Source: Trebonia sp963822615
GTDB taxonomy: Bacteria > Actinomycetota > Actinomycetes > Streptosporangiales > Streptosporangiaceae
Reading direction: 5' to 3'
Assembly: GCA_963822615.1 (NCBI GenBank)
Contig: CAWGIM010000018.1
Location: 1 to 64,000 of the forward strand
Length of the DNA: 64,000 bases
Shown: positions 1-8,321 of the stretch, one piece after another
How positions within the stretch are numbered: the stretch's first letter is position 1
Layout: every line of letters starts with the position of its first letter
Program-made: the position numbers and the translations under genes
Notes under the pieces: generated by a model
Databases searched by the model: none
What the model saw: only the letters and a program-made list of their open reading frames with translations
Told to the model about the DNA's origin: nothing

Positions 1-53
1 GCCCGTTCGAAACTGCGGTCAATACCCTCCTCGCCCTCGCCATCGGCAGATGA
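1..53 (+). CDS. 3' end of an unidentified gene (partial)
   Basis: A short open frame enters the window from the left and stops at TGA (51-53). Its last residues read PFETAVNTLLALAIGR. The pattern resembles the C-terminal helix of a small helical protein such as a TetR-type regulator, but too little is present to assign a family. It runs toward, and is convergent with, the next gene. Confidence 0.25.
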   Translation, partial: PFETAVNTLLALAIGR

Positions 54-158
54 GCCAACGGGAAATCGGCAGCTCACAGCGCCGCTCCAGCCCCAACCAC
101 CGAATTTTGGCCTGAGTCAGTTTGCGGGCGCGAACCCGCGCCCTGCCCTCAACCGGCG

Positions 159-1730
159 TCAGGGGCGCGCCGCAGACCGGCCGCGGAGCAGGTTGACCGG
201 CCAGACCACCACGGTGTAGCCGTCCACTCGGTAGCTGCGGGCGGACGGCCCGAACCGCTCGTCCAGCCGGGCAAGTTCAGCGCGCGTCGGCTGCTGCAGG
301 ATCAGGAAACTGGCCGAGTGGCGCCGCGAGTTGTACCACGCCGTGTCGGTCATCCACTGGTACGGCTCGAGCGAGCCGGTGACCGCCCGTACCGTTACCC
401 GGCCGCCAGTCTCGACCGTGACGCTGCTGCTCTGCCAGTAGCCGCCCAGACCCGAGCGCAGGTGGTGGCGGAGGAGCCAGGAAGCCAGAGCTGAGTTCTG
501 CGGCGGCTCGCTCGGCAGGGTCAGCTCACAGCCCAGGCCGGCCAGGTAACCGCACAGCACCAGCAGCCCCGCCAGCGCTCCGGGCCTGACCCGGTACCTG
601 GTCAGCCCCGGCCCGAGCAGCCGGGCGACCAGCGCCGCCGAGTAGGGCAGGACGACGGCGATCTCGTGCGCCCCCTCGGTGGAGGCCAGGGTGCCGAGGT
701 ACAGCACCAGGTTGGCCGCGATGCCGACCGCCAGGACCCGGTCGATCAGGGAAACGCCTGGCCGCCGGCGGCAGGCGTGGCCCAGGGCCGCCAGCACCAG
801 CGCCACGCTGGCCAGGTGGGCCACCGCCACCAGCAGCGGGAAGCCGAGAGGAAGGCCGCGGAAGTCGGCCCCGTACAGGTCGAGTACCCGCCAGAGGGCG
901 GACGCCGCACCGGGCAGTTCGGCCAGGGTGCGCGGCCGCACCGGCACCGGGCTGGCGACGTAACCGCCCAGGGCGCGGAGCAGCGCCTCGACGGCGAGGG
1001 CAAGCCCGAAGCCCGCCAGCGACGCCCCGGCCAGGGCAGCATCGAACCAGTCGGGCCGGCGGCGGGCCAGCCGGACGGCGAAGCTCAGCCCCGCCACCAG
1101 GGCCAGCGGGGCGATGCCGACGATCTCCACCACCGGGTCGGCGACCAGCACCCAGGCCAGCAGCAGGGCCGCCAGCGGCGGCACCCACCAGCAGCGTCCG
1201 CCGCGGTCGATCACCAGCCAGCACAGCAGCAGCGGGACCGCGGTGCCGATGTGGCCGACCGCCACGTCGACCGCGTAAATGCCGGTGCCGACCTGCGGCG
1301 CGATCATCAGGCCGGCCGCCAGCAGGGTCCGGACGACCGCTTCCGGGCCGCGGCTCGTCCCCCGGGCCAGCAGCACCGTGAGCAGCACCGTGATCGTGTA
1401 GGTCATCGCCGCCGCCACGTGGGCGGTCGTCATGCTCAGGCCGAAGACCGACTCGAGCAGCGCGTACTGCACCAGCTCGGTCGGGTAGAAGGAGACATCC
1501 GACATGTGCCAGCCGTGCAGCACCAGGTTTCCGTGCAGCAGGTCGGACCCCATCAGCAGGATATTCGCCATGTCCGAGTTTTCCGCGTAAGTGCTCGAAA
1601 GCCGCAGAAAGCAGAAGAAGAGCGCAATTCCAGCGAGCGCGTACCATGCTGCGACGCGGATGCGGCGACCCGGCCGGCCCGGCGCGGTTCGCTCACGGTA
1701 AAGAACCTGGGCGGTCATCGCATCGCCCAT
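159..1730 (-). CDS. polytopic membrane protein, glycosyltransferase-like, unknown function
   Basis: A 523-residue protein with about ten hydrophobic segments spread between residues 25 and 410, followed by a soluble C-terminal part of roughly 100 residues. The architecture (an acidic first loop containing NSDMAN after TM1, then many helices, then an extracytoplasmic tail) resembles lipid-linked-sugar glycosyltransferases of the GT-C type, but no diagnostic motif is visible, so the function is unassigned. A second Met lies four codons in (1718); neither start has a clear ribosome binding site. It is transcribed divergently from the MDMPI-like gene. Confidence 0.7.
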   Translation of the reverse strand: MGDAMTAQVLYRERTAPGRPGRRIRVAAWYALAGIALFFCFLRLSSTYAENSDMANILLMGSDLLHGNLVLHGWHMSDVSFYPTELVQYALLESVFGLSMTTAHVAAAMTYTITVLLTVLLARGTSRGPEAVVRTLLAAGLMIAPQVGTGIYAVDVAVGHIGTAVPLLLCWLVIDRGGRCWWVPPLAALLLAWVLVADPVVEIVGIAPLALVAGLSFAVRLARRRPDWFDAALAGASLAGFGLALAVEALLRALGGYVASPVPVRPRTLAELPGAASALWRVLDLYGADFRGLPLGFPLLVAVAHLASVALVLAALGHACRRRPGVSLIDRVLAVGIAANLVLYLGTLASTEGAHEIAVVLPYSAALVARLLGPGLTRYRVRPGALAGLLVLCGYLAGLGCELTLPSEPPQNSALASWLLRHHLRSGLGGYWQSSSVTVETGGRVTVRAVTGSLEPYQWMTDTAWYNSRRHSASFLILQQPTRAELARLDERFGPSARSYRVDGYTVVVWPVNLLRGRSAARP

Positions 1731-1791
1731 TCTAAAGGCGGCAACGACTGGCGGCCTGATTTTCGATAAGCATCAGTGGCGGGAATTAGCT

Positions 1792-1814
1792 GGTGAAAAC
1801 TATTAATTTTCACC
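1792..1814. repeat. AT-rich inverted repeat in a divergent intergenic region
   Basis: GGTGAAAA (1792-1799) pairs perfectly with TTTTCACC (1807-1814) around a 7-nt AT-rich centre. It sits about 60 bp upstream of the leftward membrane-protein gene and well ahead of the rightward MDMPI-like gene, so it could be an operator. It is less likely a terminator because no U-tract follows. Confidence 0.4.
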
Positions 1815-2028
1815 GTGAAAGGGATTATCTAGGCAACCCCGATGTCCTCTGCTTTCCCGCCGCCCCGCGGGCCGCCTCGACAAGGCTGACGCCAGGCGAC
1901 GCGGTGGTCATGAGTGCAGGCCAGTATCCAGGATATGGTGCGCACTGACAGCTACCGGGAGCTACCCGTTGTCTTCCGGCCTCACTCGACCGCCTTACCG
2001 CGTACCTCGAGAAGCTAGGAAGCTCACG

Positions 2029-2664
2029 ATGACCGCATCACCCCCGGAAAACGACGCCCACTTGCAGCCGGCCGTGGCCGCTGAGTTCGCCAGCCTGGCC
2101 GGCCTGCTCGCGGGCGCCACCGATGCCCAGTGTGACACCCCGTCGATGTGCGAGGGCTGGCGGGTCCGCGAAGTGGTCGCGCACATGACGGTGCCCGCGC
2201 GCTACCCGGAAGAGGAACTCATGACCCGGCTCCGGCGCTGCGGGTTCGACTTCACCAGGCTATCGAACGAGATGGCCGCCCAGGACGCGGGCCTGCCGAC
2301 GGACCAGCTCGTCGGCGACCTGCGCTCCGACATCATGCAGCGCTGGACGCCGCCCAGCGGCGGTTACCACCGCGCGCTCAACCACGTGGTGATCCACGGG
2401 CTGGACGTCACCGTCCCGCTGGGCGCACCCCGGTGCTCCCCAGACGAGACCATCCGGGTCGTCCTCGACGACCTCACGGTGGGTGGCCGCCACGCCCGCT
2501 TCGGGATCGTTATCAATAGCCGACGACTCCAGGCCAGCGACCTCGACTGGTCGCACGGCTCGGGCCCGGTCCTGCGCGGCGCGGCCGAAGACCTGGCCCT
2601 CGTGCTGTGCGGCCGCGCGGTCCCCGCGGGACGACTCGAGGGCGACCTGCTACCGCGCGACTGA
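2029..2664 (+). CDS. maleylpyruvate isomerase-family / MDMPI N-terminal domain protein
   Basis: About 211 residues. The segment MCEGWRVREVVAHM (near residue 40) is the typical W-x-V-R-E-V-x-A-H signature of the mycothiol-dependent maleylpyruvate isomerase (DinB-like four-helix) N-terminal domain, where the His helps bind the metal. Members act as mycothiol-dependent isomerases or S-transferases, and most actinomycete paralogs have unknown substrates. The ATG at 2029 is preferred over the upstream in-frame start at 1969 because AGGAAG lies about 7 nt upstream. It ends about 130 bp before the left island repeat. Confidence 0.75.
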   Translation: MTASPPENDAHLQPAVAAEFASLAGLLAGATDAQCDTPSMCEGWRVREVVAHMTVPARYPEEELMTRLRRCGFDFTRLSNEMAAQDAGLPTDQLVGDLRSDIMQRWTPPSGGYHRALNHVVIHGLDVTVPLGAPRCSPDETIRVVLDDLTVGGRHARFGIVINSRRLQASDLDWSHGSGPVLRGAAEDLALVLCGRAVPAGRLEGDLLPRD

Positions 2665-2796
2665 AAAGGCGGCACCACCCCGCCTCCGGGCAACGCAGAG
2701 TCGATCTGGCCGCCAGCCAAAGCCGCAGCCGATGACTGCGTGCAACGATCGCGGCGCGGCTTGACAGCTCGCGCCTGCAGGCCGCCTTGATTTCCT

Positions 2797-2841
2797 GAGC
2801 CCCTTTACGGAATCGAACCGTAGACCTTCTCCTTACCATGG
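2797..2841. repeat. left attachment-site repeat (3' fragment of tRNA-Thr)
   Basis: These 45 bp are identical to 8130-8174, which is the 3' portion of the intact tRNA-Thr gene (the discriminator base, the 3' acceptor strand, the whole T arm, and the anticodon-stem 3' side through the anticodon loop). Duplication of a tRNA 3' end at both borders of a segment is the hallmark of site-specific integration, so this is read as one att site of the island at 2842-8130. The copy is not a complete tRNA gene. Confidence 0.9.
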
Positions 2842-2963
2842 GAGAGCGCAACCGGCCCGCGACCTGCACAGACTTCCGGCAGGCGTTCGATCTCAGCGCG
2901 CATTCGGCAAGAGTCCGCATGCGGAGCCCGAGATCCGGCGCCGCTGGCATGTCTCTCCACTCG

Positions 2964-3395
2964 CTACGCGGCTTGCTCGGCAGGTTCGTGCTCCCACACT
3001 TGTATGACTTGCCATCGCGCCTCTGCGAGGCGCCGGTCGGTGTCAGCGACTCGCTACGCTGGACGTTGCGCGGCGAGTTTCGTGCTGCCCACCATATGAC
3101 TGCCGTTGCTCTTCGGCTGTGTCCCGTGCTCCGGGCAGCCGTGCCAGAAACATCCCGTCAATGAACACCGCGACCCTGGCACCCCTGAAGAGGGGATCCG
3201 CCCGGCGCCGCATCCCTGGAATGACCGGCGCATCGACCCGGCACCGCAGTCCTGACTTGAAGAGGATTCGGCGGATAGCCATCTCGGCTTAGTGTCACGC
3301 CGCCGCTGCCTGGTCATCCGGGCAAGCGCCTCGGGACTAGAAGCTGAGGGCCGCTGACCGCTGGTCATGACACCAACGTATCTCGGCCCCTCCAT
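2964..3395 (-). pseudogene. vsr: decayed very-short-patch-repair (Vsr) endonuclease gene
   Basis: Pieces of a Vsr protein follow one another on the minus strand in changing frames. The first is LARMTRQRRRDTKP, then GLRCRVDAPVIPGMRRRADPLF and ARVAVFIDG, then CFWHGCPEHGTQPK, then DTDRRLAEARWQVIQVWEHE ending at TAG (2964-2966). Family members carry the same order (RDTKPE, the RVD..PG..D core, FWHGC, and the C-terminal VIRVWEHE). At least three frame changes are needed to join the pieces, so the gene is dead. Vsr repairs T:G mismatches made by deamination of 5-methylcytosine, so it once accompanied the C5 methyltransferase 1.6 kb away. Confidence 0.8.
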
Positions 3396-3466
3396 CGGTC
3401 AGGCTACTGGTCGAAACTGCCATCTACCAGGACATTTCTATACTTCTCACGTACCGCGCATTTGCC

Positions 3467-3475
3467 TGGTATAGG
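3467..3475 (+). promoter_or_regulatory. possible extended -10 promoter of the Shedu-like gene
   Basis: TGGTATAGG matches an extended -10 element (TGn-TATAGG). It is placed so that transcription would begin near 3482, giving a 5' leader of about 12-21 nt before the TTG (3494) or GTG (3503) start. No convincing -35 is seen, as is usual for extended -10 promoters. Confidence 0.35.
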
Positions 3476-3493
3476 GGCTTTCCCGCTGGTAGC

Positions 3494-4804
3494 TTGACGT
3501 TTGTGACGGACCCACCAGAGATAAGCGAGATATTCGAGCAGCATCTGCGCAACGTCCCGCATAGAGCATCGATAAATAACAAATACCGGATCTTCAATCG
3601 CGCACTGGCCGAGCTATTGAATATAGCTCCAGAGGATATTTACACATCACATATAGCCAAGGCCGGTAACTTCGATGTCCGAATGACCCAATCTCCAGGA
3701 GCCCGCGAAGCAAAGCTCCGCGTCGCCCTCATCCCTGCTGTCCTTTTTGCAGATCGAGATCTAGCCTCTCTAAAAAATGCAGCCTGGAGGTTTGCGCGGG
3801 ATAAGTTCCCGGGCAGCTCCGTGCTGCTAGTTTTTGATCAGCCCAATGGATGGCGCCCCGCGTGGGCGGCAGAACCTGCAGACCGGCCAGATTCCGGGGC
3901 AGGGCTTTCTTACTTTTTCCGATACATCGAAGACTTCGAACTCTACGAATACTCACCTCTTGCACAAGCGTCGGACGCCGGGATAAGCGTTACCCTCACC
4001 AAACAGGAGGCGCGACTGCTGAAGGTCATGTTGTCCCGTCCAGAGACAACTAGGGCATTGTATGAGATCGAGCCGAATCTATTTGCCAGATTGATTGAAA
4101 CCGATGTCTCGGCGCGAGATGTAGTAGCTATCGCACATCGCAAGTCAGTAGTTGACCGCTTTCGGCGCCTGCTTCAGGATCACGATTTCTTCGAAGATGC
4201 CGCCGAGGCCCTCGGCGGCAAAGAGGCAGTCTGGCAAAACCTCCTAGAGGAGAATCCCTGGATTCTCGGCGTCAGTCTCGCCGGGCAGCTCCTGACCAGC
4301 TGGGATGAGGAGAAACTGGAGAAGATCGTTGCCGGTTTCTCTGTCTCTGGGCCAGGAAAGCGAGTTGATGCGCTCATGCGCACCAACGGCAGCATCAGGG
4401 CTATGGTTTTCGCTGAGATCAAACACCATGAGACAGCCTTGCTGGGCGCAGAATATCGCCCGAGCTGCTGGGCGCCGTCACCCGAACTCGCGGGCGGCGT
4501 GGTTCAGGCTCAGCGAACGGTTCAGCTAGCTATTCGCCAGATCGGCGACCGGCTTGCCGATGAAGATGAGCACGGGATCGAAACCGGCGATTACACGTAC
4601 CTAGTCCGCCCCCGCCAGTTTCTCATTCTCGGGAACCTTGCCGACTTCAGAGGCGAGCACGGAATCCACAGGCAGAAATACGAGTCTTTCGAGCTTTTCA
4701 GGCGCAATATACTTGAGCCCGAGATACTCACCTTTGACGAGCTGCTAGCCCGCGCCGAATGGCACATAGCGTCAGCAGACCGAGAAGAAAATTTATTCAA
4801 GTAG
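3494..4804 (+). CDS. sduA: Shedu-family (DUF4263) antiphage nuclease
   Basis: A 436-residue protein. The C-terminal domain (about residues 240-420) has the DUF4263 pattern: a helix ending in LLEENPWILG, then the PD-(D/E)xK-like core D292 (KRVDALM), E308 and K310 (VFAEIKH), then YRPS, SPELAGGVVQ with Q338. This is the nuclease domain of Shedu, a single-gene antiphage system. The first 230 residues match nothing I recognise and are probably the regulatory or sensor part, which varies among Shedu proteins. The start is TTG at 3494 or GTG at 3503. Base composition is visibly more AT-rich than the neighbours, consistent with transfer. The gene is followed by 190 bp before the methyltransferase. 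Confidence 0.8.
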   Translation: MTFVTDPPEISEIFEQHLRNVPHRASINNKYRIFNRALAELLNIAPEDIYTSHIAKAGNFDVRMTQSPGAREAKLRVALIPAVLFADRDLASLKNAAWRFARDKFPGSSVLLVFDQPNGWRPAWAAEPADRPDSGAGLSYFFRYIEDFELYEYSPLAQASDAGISVTLTKQEARLLKVMLSRPETTRALYEIEPNLFARLIETDVSARDVVAIAHRKSVVDRFRRLLQDHDFFEDAAEALGGKEAVWQNLLEENPWILGVSLAGQLLTSWDEEKLEKIVAGFSVSGPGKRVDALMRTNGSIRAMVFAEIKHHETALLGAEYRPSCWAPSPELAGGVVQAQRTVQLAIRQIGDRLADEDEHGIETGDYTYLVRPRQFLILGNLADFRGEHGIHRQKYESFELFRRNILEPEILTFDELLARAEWHIASADREENLFK

Positions 4805-4994
4805 AGGCACCGTAACGAGGCAGTCGTGATGTACAATGAAATTGTATGTGTGACTGACATTACGTTGACTCCGCAGAGCAAATATGCGCTTACCTTTAGG
4901 CGCGCACCTCTGCATAAGGCCGTAGATGCTAATCTCGGCCGGGCCTTCGGAGTGTCGGGTAGCGCGTCGCATCGTTGTGCGAGAGGATTCCGTT

Positions 4995-6143
4995 ATGGCT
5001 AGCCCTATGACCGCTGTCGGCCTCTTTGCCGGGATCGGTGGTGTCGAGGAAGGACTGGCCCGAGCCCACGCAGCAGAAGCCGAACTGCTAGTAGAAAACT
5101 GGGTTCCGGCGCAAGAGGTACTCCGAGCCCACTTCCCTGACGCCAAGCTCAAGGGCGATGTCACCGGCGTGAGGTCACTGCCCAAGGTGGACCTCCTGGC
5201 AGCTGGCTTTCCCTGCACGGACCTGTCGCAGGCTGGCCGTACCGCCGGTATCACCGGCAAGGCCAGCGGACTCGTCAGGTGCGTGTTCGACCTGCTCGAG
5301 TCCGCCAATCCCACATGGCTGGTCTTCGAAAATGTCCGGAACATGCTGGTGCTCGACAAGGGTGACGCCATGCGCTACCTAGTCGGAGAACTGGAGGAGC
5401 GCGGCTACAGGTGGGCGTACCGGCTGGTGGACAGCCGTTTCACTGGCGTCCCCCAACGGCGACAGCGAGTCATCATGCTTGCCAGTCGCACCGAGAACCC
5501 CGCTGACGTGCTTCTCGCTGACGACGCCGGAGAGCCCGCCGCAGAGCACTACCAGGATGCCGCCTTCGGCTTCTACTGGACCGAGGGGCTGACGGGCCTC
5601 GGATGGGCGCAGGACGCCATACCGACGCTCAAGCCCGGCAGCACGGTGGGCATCCCTAGTCCTCCCGGAATCTGGGTCAAGTCAGCCGAGCCCGGCCGCA
5701 AGCTCATCGTCCCGTCCATCGAGGAAGCCGAGGAACTCCAGGGCTTCGATCGGGGCTGGACAAGCGCTGCCGAATCCTCGAAGTCCAATGGTCCGCGGTG
5801 GAAACTCGTTGGAAACGCGGTGACGGTCGGCGTCAGCCAGTGGCTCGGCGGCAAGCTACTCGACCCCGGCCAGCATGACCAGCACAATGGCGCCCTCGTT
5901 TCGAACGGCCGATGGCCGCTCGCCGCATGGGGCGGCATCGGCAAGGTCTACCGTGCCGATGTATCGATGTGGCCGACCCGACTCCCCTACCGACACCTGC
6001 TGGACACCGTGGCGTCAGACACTGCGCGGCCCGTCAGCCACCGTGCTGCCGCAGGGTTCTACAGCCGCATGCTCAGGTCTGGTCTCAGATTCAACGAGGC
6101 GTTCAAGTCGGATGTCTGCGAGCATGTCCGGGTCACCAACTAG
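4995..6143 (+). CDS. DNA (cytosine-5-)-methyltransferase
   Basis: A 382-residue C5 methyltransferase with the motifs in normal order: motif I FAGIGG (residues 11-16), catalytic motif IV GFPCTDLSQAG with C74, motif VI FENV, motif VIII QRRQR, and motif X GNAV. It transfers a methyl group from S-adenosylmethionine to cytosine within a specific site. The ATG at 4995, preceded by GAGAGG, is preferred to the in-frame start at 4926. The region between VIII and X holds the target-recognition domain (about residues 165-260), and a tail of about 100 residues follows motif X. It ends in a 4-bp overlap with the convergent putative endonuclease, which suggests a type II restriction-modification pair. Confidence 0.92.
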   Translation: MASPMTAVGLFAGIGGVEEGLARAHAAEAELLVENWVPAQEVLRAHFPDAKLKGDVTGVRSLPKVDLLAAGFPCTDLSQAGRTAGITGKASGLVRCVFDLLESANPTWLVFENVRNMLVLDKGDAMRYLVGELEERGYRWAYRLVDSRFTGVPQRRQRVIMLASRTENPADVLLADDAGEPAAEHYQDAAFGFYWTEGLTGLGWAQDAIPTLKPGSTVGIPSPPGIWVKSAEPGRKLIVPSIEEAEELQGFDRGWTSAAESSKSNGPRWKLVGNAVTVGVSQWLGGKLLDPGQHDQHNGALVSNGRWPLAAWGGIGKVYRADVSMWPTRLPYRHLLDTVASDTARPVSHRAAAGFYSRMLRSGLRFNEAFKSDVCEHVRVTN

Positions 6144-7042
6144 GTGTCCAGGTCTTGGGTATCGTCTGCGCTCTCAATTACTTGGTCAAGGGTAAGTTCT
6201 TGCTCGGCTTCGAGGCCAGTCGGTAGGGAACCCTCTGGAGGCGCCCATCCAGGGTCATCCTCGGCATAACGCTCATGCCTGTTAACGCCCGTATTCCTAA
6301 GAATCACGGCATCGTCGATGGTCTCGATTAGCTCGGCGAGGCTAATCGTCTGCGTGTCCGGTGGCGGCTGATTTCTTCGAGGAGCCTGCGTCACATCGAA
6401 GAAACGAACGTGTCCGGCTTCGTCAAACAGGCCGATATAAACCTGCTCGAAGAGGTCGAAGCGGGAATCAGGCGACCCTCGCCCGGTGCGCTTACGGAGC
6501 GTGAATACAACATGGGCGAAACTACTCTGCCCCGCAACGCCATCCCAAGCCGCATCTTCATTCATGAAGAAGATTCCGGTTAGCACCGCGTAAGGCTGCC
6601 GCCGATGGAGCGTGTCAGCCTCGTCACGGAGCTCCATGTCATTGCGCTTTACGTTCTTGACGTAGCGCCCCACCCTGGCAGGCTGAGTCTTCGTAGTGGG
6701 CTGAGTATCGCGAAACGTATACGTCTTGATCGATATGCCTGCGACCAGGCCCGCCGCGTCATCCCAGACGCCAACGTCAGTGCGCTTCCGGTCAACCTTG
6801 GCACCCACGCTGAACTCCTGGCCGGACCCGTCCGGCCGCGGCGTCACCCTGGCCCTGGGGTACCTCGGCCGTAGGTGATCGGCGAACGTCATCGCCAGAG
6901 CATTGCTGAACCGCTGCGCCCAGTTCTTCTTGGCCGCTCGGTTATCGCCACCGGCCACGGTCAAGGTGTCGGGCTTGGGCAGGCCTGCGGCCTCAAGTGC
7001 GGCCAACAGCGGCGCCTCGCCAGGGTCGCTGTCCATCGCCAC
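6140..7042 (-). CDS. putative type II restriction endonuclease partner
   Basis: A 300-residue soluble protein encoded tail-to-tail with the C5 methyltransferase; the two stop codons share the sequence CTAG. Residues 84-112 look like a PD-(D/E)xK-type core: D89 in KRTDVGVWDD, a hydrophobic strand, then GISIKTY with K106. The usual acidic residue two positions before the Lys is Ser (S104-I-K106), so the nuclease assignment rests on context and fold pattern, not on a complete motif. The start is GTG at 7042 or ATG at 7036. The acidic C-terminal tail (DDPGW to DDTQDLDT) is probably disordered. Confidence 0.6.
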   Translation of the reverse strand: MAMDSDPGEAPLLAALEAAGLPKPDTLTVAGGDNRAAKKNWAQRFSNALAMTFADHLRPRYPRARVTPRPDGSGQEFSVGAKVDRKRTDVGVWDDAAGLVAGISIKTYTFRDTQPTTKTQPARVGRYVKNVKRNDMELRDEADTLHRRQPYAVLTGIFFMNEDAAWDGVAGQSSFAHVVFTLRKRTGRGSPDSRFDLFEQVYIGLFDEAGHVRFFDVTQAPRRNQPPPDTQTISLAELIETIDDAVILRNTGVNRHERYAEDDPGWAPPEGSLPTGLEAEQELTLDQVIESADDTQDLDT

Positions 7043-7272
7043 GCGGAGAACGCTACGCGCTTACCCGCAACACCGGCAGTCGTTGCAGCAAACTGGTGAT
7101 CATTGGCCTTCGCCGGACAAGACCTCGTTCCCCAGCCCGGGGGGCGCGGGACGAGCTGTGCGGGTCGGACAGCTCGGCCGAGCACCCGCAACCGAGAGTG
7201 CGCGGTCCGGTGCCGTGTCAGGGCGCCGAAGCGCCGCATCGAGGAAGCCCTCGGTGACCCCGGCGAGGATAG

Positions 7273-7890
7273 GGGGTCTTCGAGCAGTCGCCCCACCTCG
7301 GCCTGGACAACGTGGAGACCGTTCAGAACAGCATCAGCAAGTCCTCGTCCAAGCTGGTCGCGTACAACACGCTGCACACCGCGTTCGACACCGGCTGGAG
7401 GATTGACCTGAACGACCAGGCGAGCCTCGACAAGGAGATCAAGTGGGTCGTGGACGCCTTCGACGACCTGGCGCGGGCCCTTCCGATTGGCAAGGTTGGG
7501 GAGGCCGCGGCTCAGAAGCTACGTGACAGCAGTGTGGTCCGCAGCGCGGTCCTGGTGCAGGGCTACATCGCCCTGATGTGCGAGATCCGCGAGCTTGACG
7601 GCTCGCCCGAGGAGTACTTCCAGAAGCTGCCGGGGAGCATCACGCTGGAGGCCGACTCGGCCGAGACCGTGCGCGACAAGGACGGCGAGATCGTGCCTCG
7701 CTTCTGCGCGGGTGAGGTAGTCGACTTCTTCTCCTACGCCAACCCGATCTGGAGGGAGACCGGGTTCCTGCGGCCCAACGTGGACAAGAAGACCGGGCTC
7801 ACCAAGATGGGCATGTTCAACGCCCGCCAGCAGCGCAACAACGTCATCGCGGTGCTGCGGGAGCGGGTCGGCCTGCCCGACGCGAGCTGA
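7273..7890 (+). pseudogene. dndB: 3' remnant of a DndB-like / DGQHR-domain gene
   Basis: The frame opens after TAG (7270-7272) and reads about 205 residues. The segment NSISKSSSKLVAYNTLHTAF and the later NPIWRETGFLRPN...RQQRNNVIAVLR resemble the C-terminal half of DndB-type proteins (phosphorothioate DNA modification regulator, DGQHR superfamily). The N-terminal half with the DGQHR motif is missing. Just upstream another frame reads RRIEEALGDPGEDRG up to the point where this frame opens, suggesting a frameshift near 7265. A GTG at 7312 could start a short protein of 192 residues, so residual expression cannot be excluded. No other dnd genes are present. Confidence 0.55.
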
Positions 7891-7926
7891 CGAGCTCCAA
7901 CCGGGGAACCCACCGCGGCTGATTCC

Positions 7927-7964
7927 AAGCGGCCCCGACCGGCGTGCGCCGGTCGGGGCCGCTT
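7927..7964 (+). terminator. strong intrinsic terminator-like hairpin
   Basis: A 17-bp perfect stem (AAGCGGCCCCGACCGGC, 7927-7943, paired with 7948-7964) closes on a 4-nt loop, 37 bp after the DndB-like remnant stop. There is no long U-tract, as is common in actinobacteria. It probably ends transcription from the island side before tRNA-Thr. Confidence 0.7.
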
Positions 7965-8130
7965 GGCATGCTGCCGGTAAGGCCACCATCCGAGCCAGTT
8001 GGATTTCAACGCGTCTTCAACGCAGACACCCGTAGAGGACCGGCTAAGACCGCAGATAGCCGGAAACCGAAAACGCCACCCGATCGGCTTTCTTCCTAAT
8101 GGAGTGGCATTTTTCGTGCTTACGTTCGGG

Positions 8131-8203
8131 AGCCCCTTTACGGAATCGAACCGTAGACCTTCTCCTTACCATGGAGACGCTCTGCCGACTGAGCTAAAGG
8201 GGC
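8131..8203 (-). tRNA. tRNA-Thr (anticodon GGT)
   Basis: A 73-nt minus-strand cloverleaf. Acceptor GCCCCTT pairs with AAGGGGC, the D arm is GCTC/GAGC, the anticodon stem is TCTCC/GGAGA around loop ATGGTAA (anticodon GGT, reading ACC), the T arm is TACGG-TTCGATT-CCGTA, and the discriminator is T. CCA is not encoded. Its 3' 44 nt together with the following base form the right-hand copy of the island attachment repeat, and integration left the tRNA intact. Confidence 0.93.
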
Positions 8204-8321
8204 CTGCCGCAACTGCCGACGGCGATGAGCTTACCGTACTTTCAACGTGTTGGTGACTTGGGCTGGAGGCCGCGCCCGTGCCCGGCGCACAGGGCACGCA
8301 GACGGCCTGCCAGCCTCCGGG

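Larger units (their letters stand above)
2842..8130. mobile_element. tRNA-Thr-associated defence island (about 5.3 kb, no integrase)
   Basis: The segment is bracketed by perfect 45-bp repeats, the right one inside tRNA-Thr(GGT). It carries, in order, a decayed vsr, a Shedu-like nuclease gene, a C5-cytosine DNA methyltransferase, a putative restriction endonuclease, and a DndB-like remnant. All contents are DNA-modification or defence genes, or relics of them. There is no recombinase, so the island is either a degraded integrative element or was moved in trans. The nuclease gene is clearly more AT-rich than the surrounding chromosome, supporting recent acquisition. Confidence 0.8.

Noticed and set aside
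666..1769. Long plus-strand open frame (367 codons) opposite the first membrane protein
   Set aside because: Composition is Arg/Gln/Gly-rich without any motif, and third-position bias belongs to the minus-strand gene. It is a GC-driven shadow.
2797..2841. Second tRNA-Thr gene
   Set aside because: Only 45 nt are present, with no D arm or 5' acceptor strand; it is the att duplicate.
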